This document shows positions 6,997-13,272 of a stretch of DNA of 15,917 nt, piece by piece. The translations under genes and the position numbers were made by a program. The stretch lies in NCBI GenBank assembly GCA_023228295.1, contig JALOBP010000073.1:1-15917 (forward strand), in the 5' to 3' direction. The notes beneath the pieces were generated by a model. It saw only the letters and a program-made list of their open reading frames with translations, made no database searches and was not told where the DNA came from. Origin of the DNA: Methanoregula sp. (GTDB taxonomy: Archaea; Halobacteriota; Methanomicrobia; Methanomicrobiales; Methanospirillaceae). Each line of letters begins with the position of its first letter. Position 1 is the stretch's first letter.

Positions 6997-7206
6997 ATGG
7001 TACGAGGTGGAAAAAGCCGTGCGGGTCACCGGGGGGGCGATGGCCATAGCGGGCAGGGCATACGGGGCAGCAGGGATGACCCGTGGGATCCCCTCAACCC
7101 GGAGGACGATCCCCTGCGGGATCTCCGGGTGTCTGATGATGAGGGCAAGGACCCCGCCAGCGATGAGTACGTATGGCCGCAGTTCGATGAGGAGGACGAT
7201 GATTAA
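6997..7206 (+). CDS. Small acidic protein, unknown function
   Basis: A 69-residue protein with a basic, Gly-rich N-terminus (MVRGGKSRAGHRGGDGHSG) and a strongly acidic second half (DDPWDPLNPEDDPLRDL, ending PQFDEEDDD). It has no hydrophobic core and is probably disordered. The ATG at 6997 is preferred over the in-frame GTG at 6991 because GGAGGTGA ends at 6989, leaving seven bases to the ATG but only one to the GTG. No family recognised. The excellent ribosome site and controlled-looking promoter argue that it is real despite low complexity. It follows the secreted-protein remnant and is convergent with the Cys-containing gene. Confidence 0.5.
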   Translation: MVRGGKSRAGHRGGDGHSGQGIRGSRDDPWDPLNPEDDPLRDLRVSDDEGKDPASDEYVWPQFDEEDDD

Positions 7207-7234
7207 ATATCGCCACTCTCTTTAGAAAAATCAG

Positions 7235-7251
7235 GGTTTTCTCATAAAACC
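7235..7251 (+). terminator. Possible hairpin terminator after small acidic gene
   Basis: GGTTTT-CTCAT-AAAACC forms a 6-bp stem with a 5-base loop 29 bases after the stop at 7206. No long T-run follows, so termination is only suggested. Confidence 0.3.
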
Positions 7252-7362
7252 ATTATCACTATCAATCTCTTTTGGGATGTCTCTGTGCACTATTCTGTCA
7301 GATGCCCGTCAGGCAAAAACGCCAGGCTGTTTTTTCATTAGACTGCCCATCCCGGCAACCCT

Positions 7363-7674
7363 TCACATCTTCGACTGGTCTTTTGGCCGTGCCGTGCCAT
7401 GGACCCGCTGCCCCTTTGCCCCCATACCGAGCATCGGGTCCCGCTTCTTCTTCCGCTGTTCCTCCCCTTCCGCCGCCTCCGGTTTCTTTGCTAAGAAGCA
7501 TTCCACCGGGTCCTGACCGCCCGCGCAGGTCCGGTCTTTGAACTCGCTGCACTCCTCGCAGGCCGGCACCTGGGTCGGCAGAAGCGTGGGGAAATGGTTC
7601 TTCCAGAGCTCGGGGTCGATCTTACCCTGCTCAAGGAATCGCTGGATATGCCGTGCCGTGTATTTCATGCTCAT
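7363..7674 (-). CDS. Small Cys-containing protein, possible zinc-binding, unknown
   Basis: A 103-residue protein starting MSMKYTARHIQRFLEQGKID. Residues 1-30 are helical and amphipathic. A cysteine cluster follows (PACEECSEFKDRTC, then DPVECFL), giving four Cys that could bind zinc. The C-terminal 35 residues are highly basic and low in complexity (KKPEAAEGEEQRKKKRD). ATGs at 7674 and 7668 are both possible. A TCATAAAG element (about 7702-7695) lies about 25 bases before 7674 and supports the first, leaderless. An upstream in-frame start at 7749 is unlikely because it would span that promoter. No named family recognised. It is divergent from the phosphatase-family gene. Confidence 0.6.
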   Translation of the reverse strand: MSMKYTARHIQRFLEQGKIDPELWKNHFPTLLPTQVPACEECSEFKDRTCAGGQDPVECFLAKKPEAAEGEEQRKKKRDPMLGMGAKGQRVHGTARPKDQSKM

Positions 7675-7843
7675 GTATGTGGGTGTGCTCCTCTTTATGA
7701 TTCTTGCTGCCGGCCGGATGCTGGGAAAACCCTCCTCCCGATCGTGCATTAAAGTACGGGGATGGCCGGGAAAAGCGCGGGGCCGGGTGACTGGTGTTTT
7801 TCCCTGCAGTAAATTTTATTATACCTTTATGCGGATGGAATGC

Positions 7844-7856
7844 AAAATATATATAC
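7844..7856 (+). promoter_or_regulatory. TATA box of the EEP-family gene
   Basis: TATATATA (7848-7855) in an AAAATATATATAC context lies about 82 bases before the ATG at 7934, giving a leader of roughly 55 bases. A similar TGCAAA-TATATA block precedes the small acidic gene at 6921-6936. Confidence 0.5.
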
Positions 7857-7933
7857 TTCAACATAAACCGGAAACCAGCGGACAATTCCCGGCAACTGGA
7901 AATGACGGCCCGGGGCCTGTCCAGGATTGCAGT

Positions 7934-8980
7934 ATGTCAAAAGAATTCAAAATAGCCACGTTCAATTGCGAGAACCTCTTTACGAGGCCTGGCATCTTTG
8001 AAGAGTCTGATGAAAAAGCAACGGAGCTCCTGCACCAGGTCGACCTTCTCAAGGCCGAGCTGAAAAAACCGGTCTTTGACAAAAATGAGATCAAACGGTT
8101 ATCCGACACCCTGAAAGGTTTTGCCACAATCAACGATATCCGCGGAAAAGCTGCATCTGCAAAGGGTGCAGCGGAGTGGCTCGGGTACGTGAGCTTTGAA
8201 AAGACCACGCTGAAAGATGAGGCGGTCAACAATGTCGCCCGGGTGATCTCGGATCTCGACGCGGACATCGTCAGCTTAATCGAGGTCGAGGACCGTCTCA
8301 CCCTCATGGGGTTCCATAACGATATCCTGTACAAGAATTTCCTCAAGCCCGATGGGAAGAAGCCGTACCCGTATATCATGTCAATTCAGGGCAATGACGG
8401 CCGCGGGATCAACCTGGCCGTGATGTCGCGGGTCCCCATCAACTGGATGCAGAGCCATGTCCATGACAAAACGGCGAAGAACACCCTGGTTTTCTCCCGC
8501 GACTGCCTTGAAGTGAACCTTGCGCTGACACCGGATACCCCCCTGCACCTGCTCATCAACCATTTCAAGTCCATGGGTTATAGTTCCAAAGACGACCCGC
8601 AGGGCAACAAGCGGCGGCTCGTGCAGACCACGCGGGTTGCCGAACTGCTCGACACCCACAATCTGTCAAAGGAGTACGTGGTGGTTGCCGGCGACTTCAA
8701 CTCTCCTGCAACCAGCCCGTCGCTTGCCCCCCTGCTGGGCAAGGCCGGCATGTACAACGTGAACGAGGAGCTGCCTGCCGGTGAACGCGGCACGTACCGG
8801 ACCGGCAAAGACCAGCTGGACTACATCGTCATCTCCGATGCGCTGAAGAAAAAACTGGGCCCGGTCCATATCGCGCGGCACGGCGTCTATACCGCGAAGG
8901 GTGAGAAATACCCGACCGTAACGAACCGGAGGACGGAAGCTTCGGACCATGCCGCGGTTGTTGCGACCGTGAATGTTTAG
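7934..8980 (+). CDS. Endonuclease/exonuclease/phosphatase (EEP) superfamily enzyme
   Basis: A 348-residue protein with the full EEP catalytic set: ATFNCENLF (N11), SLIEVED (E117), INHFKS (N209, H210), VAGDFNSP (D254, N256), DQLDYIVIS (D296) and EASDHAAVV (D338, H339). These residues coordinate Mg2+ and activate water in DNase I-like nucleases and phosphodiesterases. An inserted Lys/Glu-rich helical segment (about 24-72) lies before the E117 strand. There is no signal peptide, so it is probably cytoplasmic. The substrate may be nucleic acid or a phosphoester. The ATG at 7934 begins directly before the first core strand and follows AGGAT at 7923-7927. An open frame continuing upstream to 7538 overlaps the divergent gene and promoter and is not coding. 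Confidence 0.88.
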   Translation: MSKEFKIATFNCENLFTRPGIFEESDEKATELLHQVDLLKAELKKPVFDKNEIKRLSDTLKGFATINDIRGKAASAKGAAEWLGYVSFEKTTLKDEAVNNVARVISDLDADIVSLIEVEDRLTLMGFHNDILYKNFLKPDGKKPYPYIMSIQGNDGRGINLAVMSRVPINWMQSHVHDKTAKNTLVFSRDCLEVNLALTPDTPLHLLINHFKSMGYSSKDDPQGNKRRLVQTTRVAELLDTHNLSKEYVVVAGDFNSPATSPSLAPLLGKAGMYNVNEELPAGERGTYRTGKDQLDYIVISDALKKKLGPVHIARHGVYTAKGEKYPTVTNRRTEASDHAAVVATVNV

Positions 8981-9027
8981 GTGGGGTGTGGGCCATCTCT
9001 CCCCACTCCTCGCGGGATGGCCCGCGA
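8981..9027 (+). repeat. Overlapping inverted repeats after the EEP stop codon
   Basis: Three stems are possible: GTGGGG (8981-8986) with CCCCAC (9001-9006), GGGCCATC (8990-8997) with GATGGCCC (9016-9023), and TCGCGGG (9010-9016) with CCCGCGA (9021-9027). The second excludes the third and interlocks with the first. They begin directly after the stop codon and no T-run follows. Confidence 0.4.
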
Positions 9028-9081
9028 TAATCGATCTCTCGTGATGGTTTCAGAGAGTAAATACGGGCAGGCGCTGGCCCG

Positions 9082-9285
9082 TTACGGCGTCCACAGCCCG
9101 GCCCAGACCCAGAAGTGCGGGGTGCCTTGCGGGTAGATGAAGGGCAGCAGGAAAAATGGTGTATATACTGCGAGGAACCGTGTGCCGTACTGCCCGTGGG
9201 TATGCAGCCTGGATGCGGCGGCAGAAAACCTGTACCGGCAGGGTGCATCGGGGACTTTATTTCCGGAATTTTACCTGTGCGTTTT
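9082..9285 (-). pseudogene. Possible C-terminal remnant of a membrane protein
   Basis: A minus-strand frame with no start codon between a TAA near 9285 and the stop at 9082-9084 ends in RFLAVYTPFFLLPFIYPQG and TPHFWVWAGLWTP, an aromatic, hydrophobic tail that looks like a membrane helix. The rest of the frame is nondescript. This may be chance. A protein search with this tail would settle it. Confidence 0.2.
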
Positions 9286-9597
9286 TCCCAGGTTCCGAGC
9301 CCTGATAAAACCGGGCCCGATTCGGAGAGATCAATTCTTCCATTTCGATACGGATTTTTGATTTTACTCAAATATTGTGTCTGGGGGGTCAATCCGGCAA
9401 ATTCAAAATGTTCATATACCCCTTTATTTCCACTGGAGATTACGCCGGAACACCCGCTATCCGGGAGGCTATGCTGTGCACAGGTTTTCCGGCCGTTCCG
9501 GGTGCCACCATCCTGCCCGGCCCTCTGTGTTCCCGGCACCCGTCATGAGGTGGGTAAAACATTCCATGTGCCGGATAAATATGTTTCCATAACAATT

Positions 9598-9660
9598 ATT
9601 AAGGCAGCACCCGCAGCAGCGAAGACCGATGCCAAGAAGTCCACCGGTAAGAAAGCATAA
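9598..9660 (+). pseudogene. Possible Lys/Ala-rich protein tail remnant
   Basis: IIKAAPAAAKTDAKKSTGKK precedes a final Ala and TAA at 9658-9660. Codons are host-like (GCA, AAG, ACC, GCC). Basic Ala/Lys tails occur on DNA- or RNA-binding proteins, but no start codon with a ribosome site and no upstream domain is present in this frame, so at most it is the end of a lost gene. Confidence 0.25.
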
Positions 9661-9858
9661 CCCCCCGATCATTTCTCTATTTTTCCCGGTATTTCCGGTT
9701 CCCATAAGCAGTTTTCAAGTCGGGCCTGCAGGCTTTTTGGATCCGGTGGTCTGTTCGTGAATTGAACCCGCGGGCAGTTTTTTTTGGTGGACGTACCCGG
9801 TGCACGTACCCTTCAGGCTCCCGGCACCGGAACCCTTGGGGGTATCTCCCGGATGTAT

Positions 9859-9887
9859 AAAAAAGTGAGCAGGGGCTCTCCCCCTGC
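9859..9887 (-). terminator. Hairpin plus T-run terminator of the two-gene operon
   Basis: On the minus strand GCAGGGG, a 5-base loop and CCCCTGC (9887-9869) form a 7-bp stem, followed after four bases by six T residues (9864-9859). It lies 17 bases after the stop of the 42-residue gene. Confidence 0.6.
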
Positions 9888-9904
9888 CCGTTGTTCTTAT
9901 CGCG

Positions 9905-10033
9905 TTACTTTGACCCGCCCTCTTCCATGTGGTCGAGGACCCGGTCCCACATAACGAGGAGCCCGGGGATGATGACGTAGGCGAGGAGGCCGGCGCCGAG
10001 GAAGGCGCCGGTGATGATGAGTTCGCTGTCCAT
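9905..10033 (-). CDS. Single-helix membrane peptide, second gene of a two-gene operon
   Basis: A 42-residue protein starting MDSELIITGAFLGAGLL. Residues about 5-28 form one membrane helix with Gly/Ala small-residue faces (GAFLGAG) and a Pro in the middle (IIPGLL). The C-terminus is charged (WDRVLDHMEEGGSK). The ATG at 10033 is preceded by GGGAGGA (10047-10041) at ideal spacing, and the upstream gene stops only 14 bases earlier, so translation is coupled and the two proteins probably act together. An upstream in-frame start would run through the neighbouring gene and is rejected. Possible roles such as anchor, pore or partner are guesses. Confidence 0.65.
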   Translation of the reverse strand: MDSELIITGAFLGAGLLAYVIIPGLLVMWDRVLDHMEEGGSK

Positions 10034-10047
10034 GTTCAATTCCTCCC

Positions 10048-10551
10048 TTACGCAAGTGCCGGCATGGTGTCGGCCCAGGTCTCGACTTTGGTCCTGATGG
10101 CGTCGTCCGAGTACGATGTGAGGCTCACGCTCTCGCGGGAGAAGGTCACGAAGTACAGTTCCCCGTTGGGGTCGTGGCATTTGAGCGTGGCCGAGTAGGT
10201 CTCGCTCCCGGAGTCCCGGACGGCCGTGCCCCCGTGGGCTGCGGCAAGGGCTGTGTCGGAGAGAAGCGCAGCGGCCCCGGCCATGAACCCGGCGATGGTG
10301 TCGAACTTCGAGGAGTCGTTCCCCACGGTCTTTGCCATGGTGTCCTGGTACACGACCTTTGCCACGTAGCCCTCCTTGGTCTTCTCAACGGCCGGGTGGG
10401 TGACGCCGGCGGTCATGTATTCCACGCAGCCGAACGGGTTTGTGGCGAGCACCGATGCGACGATGGCATCGAATGCCGCAACGTCCGAAATCGGGCTTGC
10501 GAGCGTTCTGATTGCGGTCTTGACGGTTGTTTTCTGGATAAAGTCTGCCAT
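10048..10551 (-). CDS. Conserved-looking soluble protein of unknown function, first gene of the operon
   Basis: A 167-residue protein without signal peptide. Residues 1-35 are helical (MADFIQKTTVKTAIRTLASP). The central part has NPFGCVEYMTAG (38-49) and EGYVAKVVYQD (60-70), both strand-like. Residues 84-109 are a small-residue helix (TIAGFMAGAAALLSDTALAA) ending in HGGT, and ATLKCHDPNGELYFVTFSRE (121-140) is a clear pair of strands. Two Cys (42 and 125) are present. I do not recognise the family. Base composition and codon use match the host. The start at 10551 agrees with composition, but its ribosome site (TTGAG) is weak. The leader upstream contains two 18-base hairpins, suggesting regulation at the RNA or DNA level. 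Confidence 0.7.
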   Translation of the reverse strand: MADFIQKTTVKTAIRTLASPISDVAAFDAIVASVLATNPFGCVEYMTAGVTHPAVEKTKEGYVAKVVYQDTMAKTVGNDSSKFDTIAGFMAGAAALLSDTALAAAHGGTAVRDSGSETYSATLKCHDPNGELYFVTFSRESVSLTSYSDDAIRTKVETWADTMPALA

Positions 10552-10591
10552 GTTTTTCTCAACTCTTTTTTTGGTTTTACTTTGTGTCCGA

Positions 10592-10674
10592 CAGGTTCTG
10601 CAGAACCTGGAAGACGAGAAGAATCCACCAGGATTCTCCGCTGTCTCCGGGGCCCCTTTGACATACTAGTATAC
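10592..10674 (-). promoter_or_regulatory. Leader with twin 18-base hairpins and upstream TATA dyad
   Basis: AGAATCC-ACCA-GGATTCT (10620-10637) and the perfect palindrome CAGGTTCTGCAGAACCTG (10592-10609) are each 18 bases with 7-bp stems and 4-base loops, separated by ten bases. Upstream is ATACTAGTAT (10663-10672) within a TATA-like GTATACT on the minus strand, giving a leader of roughly 90 bases that includes both hairpins. They could be operators or RNA structures. Confidence 0.5.
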
Positions 10675-10718
10675 GCCGTAAAAGGGCTTAGTCGTGACTG
10701 AACAGCCGGGTTTTTTTT

Positions 10719-10788
10719 GAAATGGCCGGGTATGCGTTGCGGGTTTGGGGAAAAGAGCGGGGATTGGGCGGGGATGGTTTAGGGAAAA
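10719..10788 (+). repeat. Dispersed repeat copy 1, about 70 bp
   Basis: It matches 12143-12212 in the same orientation without gaps at roughly 58-60 of 70 positions. The best-conserved block is TGCGTTGCGGGTTTGG followed by GAAAAGAG and GGGGATTGGGCGG. The two copies bracket the toxin-antitoxin pair and the winged-HTH gene. This copy is intergenic. Confidence 0.7.
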
Positions 10789-10831
10789 AACGGGATGGGT
10801 ACGGTGGAAGTGGGGCTGATGGCGAGTGCTT

Positions 10832-11368
10832 TCACGATTCCGTCAGCGTAAGCACATTCTTGTAAAAGAGAACATTCCCGCCATCCAGTTCCCGAACCCG
10901 GATGAAATTGCATTTCTCTTCATAGAACCACGTTGATGTCGGTTTCGATTCCACAATCAGGTACCGGCAGCCGGTAATACCCGACAGCCGGATCGTAATG
11001 GCATACACATAATCCATCAGCAGAGTGCCAAGCCCCGTGTTCTGGTACCGGTCATCGACTGCGAATTTCCCGATGAGTAATGCCGGGAAACGCTCAAATA
11101 TCGGGCAGCCTTTCAGATCCACAGCATCCAGATCATTCACATCGATACTGGCACAGGCTAGAGAGAAATATCCCAAAGGGATCTCCGGGTCGCTCTTTTT
11201 CACAATAATCCATGTGGAGGATAACTTCTTCTTCTGGTTATCCAGTGCGTGATGCGTCAGGAAATTCTGGAGCGGGATACTCCCATCCCGGTCAGCACAA
11301 CGAAAAAGGTCAACCAGAACAGAATCAGATAAAAGGATTAAATCAATCTCGGCTGGATTGATCTTCAT
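10832..11368 (-). CDS. GNAT acetyltransferase, likely TacT/AtaT-type toxin
   Basis: A 178-residue GNAT protein. LLIGKFAVDDRYQNTGLG (97-114) is motif A with the Q/R-x-x-G-x-G acetyl-CoA loop (QNTGLG, 109-114). WFYEEKCNF (147-155) carries the Tyr (Y149) that serves as general acid in this family. Strands WIIVKKSDPEIPLGYFSLA (53-71) form the N-terminal sheet. In TacT/AtaT/ItaT toxins such enzymes acetylate the amino acid on charged tRNA and stop translation. The toxin role here is inferred from motif similarity and from the small gene ending three bases upstream. A housekeeping acetyltransferase is the alternative. The order antitoxin then toxin is typical. The start is fixed by the adjacent stop and MKINPAEIDL. 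Confidence 0.75.
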   Translation of the reverse strand: MKINPAEIDLILLSDSVLVDLFRCADRDGSIPLQNFLTHHALDNQKKKLSSTWIIVKKSDPEIPLGYFSLACASIDVNDLDAVDLKGCPIFERFPALLIGKFAVDDRYQNTGLGTLLMDYVYAITIRLSGITGCRYLIVESKPTSTWFYEEKCNFIRVRELDGGNVLFYKNVLTLTES

Positions 11369-11371
11369 GGT

Positions 11372-11524
11372 TTAGAATTGAAAAGCCTTCGCTAGTTCCC
11401 GAGCACGCTTTGCAGCTGCCCTGCTCCGGTCATTTTCGTGGTTCCACGGATTGTGATCGTACTCACGGAAACGAACGGCATCCTCTTTTTTCAGTATGAT
11501 GGTTGTATTGAATGGTTCTGCCAT
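11372..11524 (-). CDS. Small partner of the GNAT gene, putative antitoxin
   Basis: A 50-residue protein, MAEPFNTTIILKKEDAVRFR at the start and ENDRSRAAAKRARELAKAFQ near the end. FNTTIILKKEDA has the strand-then-helix look of a short ribbon-helix-helix start, and the C-terminus is a basic helix. Usual TacA/DUF1778 antitoxins are about 90 residues, so this is shorter than the known partner and may be a different type. ATGs at 11530 and 11524 are both in frame. GGGGGG (11536-11531) leaves six bases only to 11524, which is chosen. It ends three bases before the GNAT start, so the pair is one transcript. Antitoxin function is inferred from context only. Confidence 0.6.
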   Translation of the reverse strand: MAEPFNTTIILKKEDAVRFREYDHNPWNHENDRSRAAAKRARELAKAFQF

Positions 11525-11591
11525 TTGCATCCCCCCATATGTATGACATGTGTGTTGTTTGTCACACGATTGGCATGTACAAGATAGCAAT

Positions 11592-11609
11592 ATACTATTA
11601 TAATAGTAT
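11592..11609 (-). promoter_or_regulatory. 18-bp palindrome overlapping the toxin-antitoxin promoter
   Basis: ATACTATTATAATAGTAT is a perfect palindrome containing the TATA-like TTATAAT core, about 68-85 bases before the antitoxin ATG. A second weak dyad, GTGTG (11550-11554) with CACAC (11563-11567), lies downstream. A palindrome embracing the TATA box fits autorepression by the antitoxin or complex. Confidence 0.55.
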
Positions 11610-11746
11610 TCCAGATGGGTGCCAGTGTCAGCAGTTACCAGTTATTTTCTGGAGGTCATAACCTTGATTGACCGTGCCAGTTCTGTTAACTTTTTTTAAC
11701 AACAATTTTAAACCGTGTCTGCAAATATACGGGCAGGGACATTCTC

Positions 11747-12217
11747 ATGAAACCGCCGTTCGAGGGATTACTCGGGGACACCTGCGAGACCCGGCTCCTC
11801 CAGTTCCTGCTGCCGATGTATGGCATCGAATTCGGGATGGCCGAACTGGTTGTGGAGATCGGGCTCACCCGGCAGTCCATTGCAAAAGCCATGAAGAAGT
11901 TCGCGGAGCGGGGCATGGTGAAGATCAAAAAAGAGGGGAGGACCTGGCTGTACTCTATTGATGAGGAGTCGCCGCTGATGAAGCGCCTTGAGGACTTCGA
12001 CAACTCGCTCATTGAAGTGATGGTCGGGCCGGAGGAGTTCAGGAAGATCGAGAAGGCCCATGAGAAGCGCATCCGTGCGTCTTCATCCAGGGCATCCGGA
12101 CACAACACAAAAAAGGTCCTGTTCCGCCATGACACATCCGGAGAAATGGTTGGCTGTGCGTTGCGGGTTTGGAGAAAAGAGTGGGGATTGGGCGGCGATG
12201 TTGTGGGAAAAATGTGA
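11747..12217 (+). CDS. Winged-HTH transcriptional regulator with repeat-derived C-terminus
   Basis: A 156-residue protein. Residues 12-72 form a winged helix: ETRLLQFLLPMYG (14-26), MAELVVEIGLTRQSIAKAMK (31-50, helix-turn-helix) and the wing GMVKIKKEGRTWLYSID (56-72). Residues 75-108 are a helical extension, perhaps for dimerisation. From residue 109 the sequence becomes low-quality (ASSSRASGHNTKK), and residues 133-156 are encoded by the 70-bp dispersed repeat, so the native C-terminus was probably replaced or extended. A TATA-like TTTTAAA (11706-11712) and AGGGA (11735-11739) precede the ATG, with a small dyad GTTAA/TTAAC at 11685-11700. It is divergent from the toxin-antitoxin operon and might regulate it, but nothing proves this. 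Confidence 0.75.
   Translation: MKPPFEGLLGDTCETRLLQFLLPMYGIEFGMAELVVEIGLTRQSIAKAMKKFAERGMVKIKKEGRTWLYSIDEESPLMKRLEDFDNSLIEVMVGPEEFRKIEKAHEKRIRASSSRASGHNTKKVLFRHDTSGEMVGCALRVWRKEWGLGGDVVGKM
12143..12212 (+). repeat. Dispersed repeat copy 2, about 70 bp
   Basis: Same orientation as copy 1 at 10719-10788. This copy lies inside the last 25 codons of the winged-HTH gene and supplies its stop region. The protein readings of both copies (GCALRVWRKEWGLGG here) differ at most substituted codons, so the repeat does not look selected as protein. Confidence 0.7.
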
Positions 12218-12251
12218 GGGGGGAGCCGGTCGGAGGACTTATGTCTCCTGA

Positions 12252-12353
12252 TCACGCAAACCGTTGGGAGTGGACGAGTTTGCCACTAGGATTCTGATGT
12301 ATTACAACTACATCTGGCCACACCTGGGGATCAACGGTATGACTCCGGCATAG
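12252..12353 (+). pseudogene. Transposase 3' remnant (DDE/rve-type)
   Basis: A frame from 12252 to the TAG at 12351-12353 reads EFATRILMYYNYIWPHLGIN and then GMTPA. The pattern YYN-x-x-x-PH-x-x-x-x-G-x-TPA is the conserved C-terminal end of rve-type DDE transposases (IS3, IS481 and IS6-like). No start or catalytic residues remain, because a TGA lies just upstream. The following GGGGTGACTGTAAAAAAATTT region (12406-12425) could include an old element end but was not paired with another end. Confidence 0.65.
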
Positions 12354-12415
12354 ATGGCAAATATCCTTTTTAACCTGATAGAGAACCGATGGGAAACGAT
12401 GATAGGGGTGACTGT

Positions 12416-12422
12416 AAAAAAA
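12416..12422 (-). terminator. Oligo-T terminator after the tail-anchored protein gene
   Basis: Seven T residues on the minus strand begin one base after the stop codon at 12426-12424. Confidence 0.5.
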
Positions 12423-12423
12423 T

Positions 12424-13074
12424 TTAAGGCCATAAGAAATGTAATACAACTCCGCCAATAATAGCAACTATGATAAACTTGAAAAATTCAATCCAACTCT
12501 TTTTTAATTCTTCAGTTCTTCTCCGAACATCATAATCTACTAAAGCAGCTTTTCTTGATTCAATTGTCTTAATATGCTCTTTTATCTCTAATATTGAGTT
12601 ATAGTATTGTTTTACCGTAACTAAATCTGGGCGTCCAATGTCCTTGTCCCTCTTATAAGATGGGATTTGTTCAATAAGTGCTTCAATTCTGGGTCTTATC
12701 GTTTGATAATACTCAGGGAATACATTAACAAGTGCATCGTTGGACACTCCCTCTAATTTTTCAGTAATTGCATCTTTTTGAAAAATTCTAACATAATCCA
12801 AACATTCGAAGGCAGCTCGATAAAGATGAGAGAAAACCTTCTCAATATTCTTTTTAGGATAATCCTCTGGCATTCCCGGATTAAACCCAAATTTTACAGA
12901 ATATACTCTCATTAAATGATCATGAGAATCTTTAAGCTCGTTAATGGGAGGTACAAAGGTCTCAAGATTGTTAAGTTCTTCAGAATAGATAATTAGCGTT
13001 TTTGTGATACTGTATAATTCGGTAATCTCTTTTAATTGAGATAACTCCTCGTCGGAAAAAAAATTATCAGGCAT
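12424..13074 (-). CDS. Tail-anchored helical protein, unknown, second gene of an AT-rich pair
   Basis: About 216 residues from the ATG at 13074. A GTG at 13083 would add three. GTGAT at 13083-13079 may serve as its ribosome site. The protein is almost all helix, with probable coiled-coil parts (EELSQLKEITELYSITKTLI near the start and SILEIKEHIKTIESRKAALV near 160-180). A single membrane helix follows at the very C-terminus (FFKFIIVAIIGGVVLHFLWP), preceded by a basic stretch, so the bulk faces the cytoplasm. I recognise no family. The gene is AT-rich with codons such as ATA, TTA and AAA, unlike the left half of the window, suggesting transfer. The 60-residue gene stops 15 bases upstream, so the two are cotranscribed. 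Confidence 0.65.
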   Translation of the reverse strand: MPDNFFSDEELSQLKEITELYSITKTLIIYSEELNNLETFVPPINELKDSHDHLMRVYSVKFGFNPGMPEDYPKKNIEKVFSHLYRAAFECLDYVRIFQKDAITEKLEGVSNDALVNVFPEYYQTIRPRIEALIEQIPSYKRDKDIGRPDLVTVKQYYNSILEIKEHIKTIESRKAALVDYDVRRRTEELKKSWIEFFKFIIVAIIGGVVLHFLWP

Positions 13075-13089
13075 TAATATCACAAAAAA

Positions 13090-13272
13090 TTACGGGAGGG
13101 GTTTACTAAGAATCCTTTCCTTGACATTATCAAAATCTTCTTGGGTACATACTCTACCAAGTGCTAAGCGTACGCTACCGATACGATAACGTTTTGAATT
13201 TTTTACAAGACTTTCCCTATTAATTTTTAAATCGGGAAGTTCTGTATTCCATATGTCAAGTGTCTCCACCAT
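13090..13272 (-). CDS. 60-residue protein, unknown, first gene of an AT-rich pair
   Basis: MVETLDIWNTELPDLKINRE opens the protein. The second half (IGSVRLALGRVCTQEDFDNV, then KERILSKPLP) has a strand-turn-helix look, with a Pro-containing end that reads as a compact conserved domain. No family assigned. GAGGG at 13282-13278 lies five bases before the ATG, and TTTATATAT (13352-13344, minus strand) would start a transcript at about 13322 with a 50-base leader. It is tightly coupled to the tail-anchored protein gene. The pair resembles the small-plus-membrane-effector layout of many accessory modules, but function cannot be read from sequence. Confidence 0.6.
   Translation of the reverse strand: MVETLDIWNTELPDLKINRESLVKNSKRYRIGSVRLALGRVCTQEDFDNVKERILSKPLP

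Larger units (their letters stand above)
8981..9904. other. About 900 bases without a confident gene
   Basis: This stretch between the EEP gene and the minus-strand operon holds no frame with host-like composition along its length. It contains alternative inverted repeats just after the EEP stop (8981-9027), a minus-strand frame ending at 9082 that reads like the C-terminus of an aromatic-rich membrane segment, a short Lys/Ala-rich tail ending at 9660, and the hairpin terminator at 9859-9887. Long open frames on both strands here are Cys/Pro/Arg-rich with no domain signal and are read as chance. Confidence 0.5.

Noticed and set aside
8829..9539. Long minus-strand open frame of 236 codons
   Set aside because: It overlaps the conserved 3' end of the EEP gene, is rich in Ser/Arg/Pro/His with no domain, and has no ribosome site or TATA box.
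9115..9660. Plus-strand open frame of 181 codons
   Set aside because: Most of it is Cys/Pro/Arg-rich without structure or promoter. Only the last 21 codons look protein-like, so it is reported as a possible tail remnant, not as a gene.
9789..9811. ACGTACCC repeated twice around GTGCAC
   Set aside because: Short and GC-rich, with no gene start in range; likely chance.
11686..12255. Minus-strand open frame of 189 codons opposite the winged-HTH gene
   Set aside because: It is the mirror of a well-supported winged-HTH gene, and its own sequence is Ser/Arg/Pro-rich without motifs.
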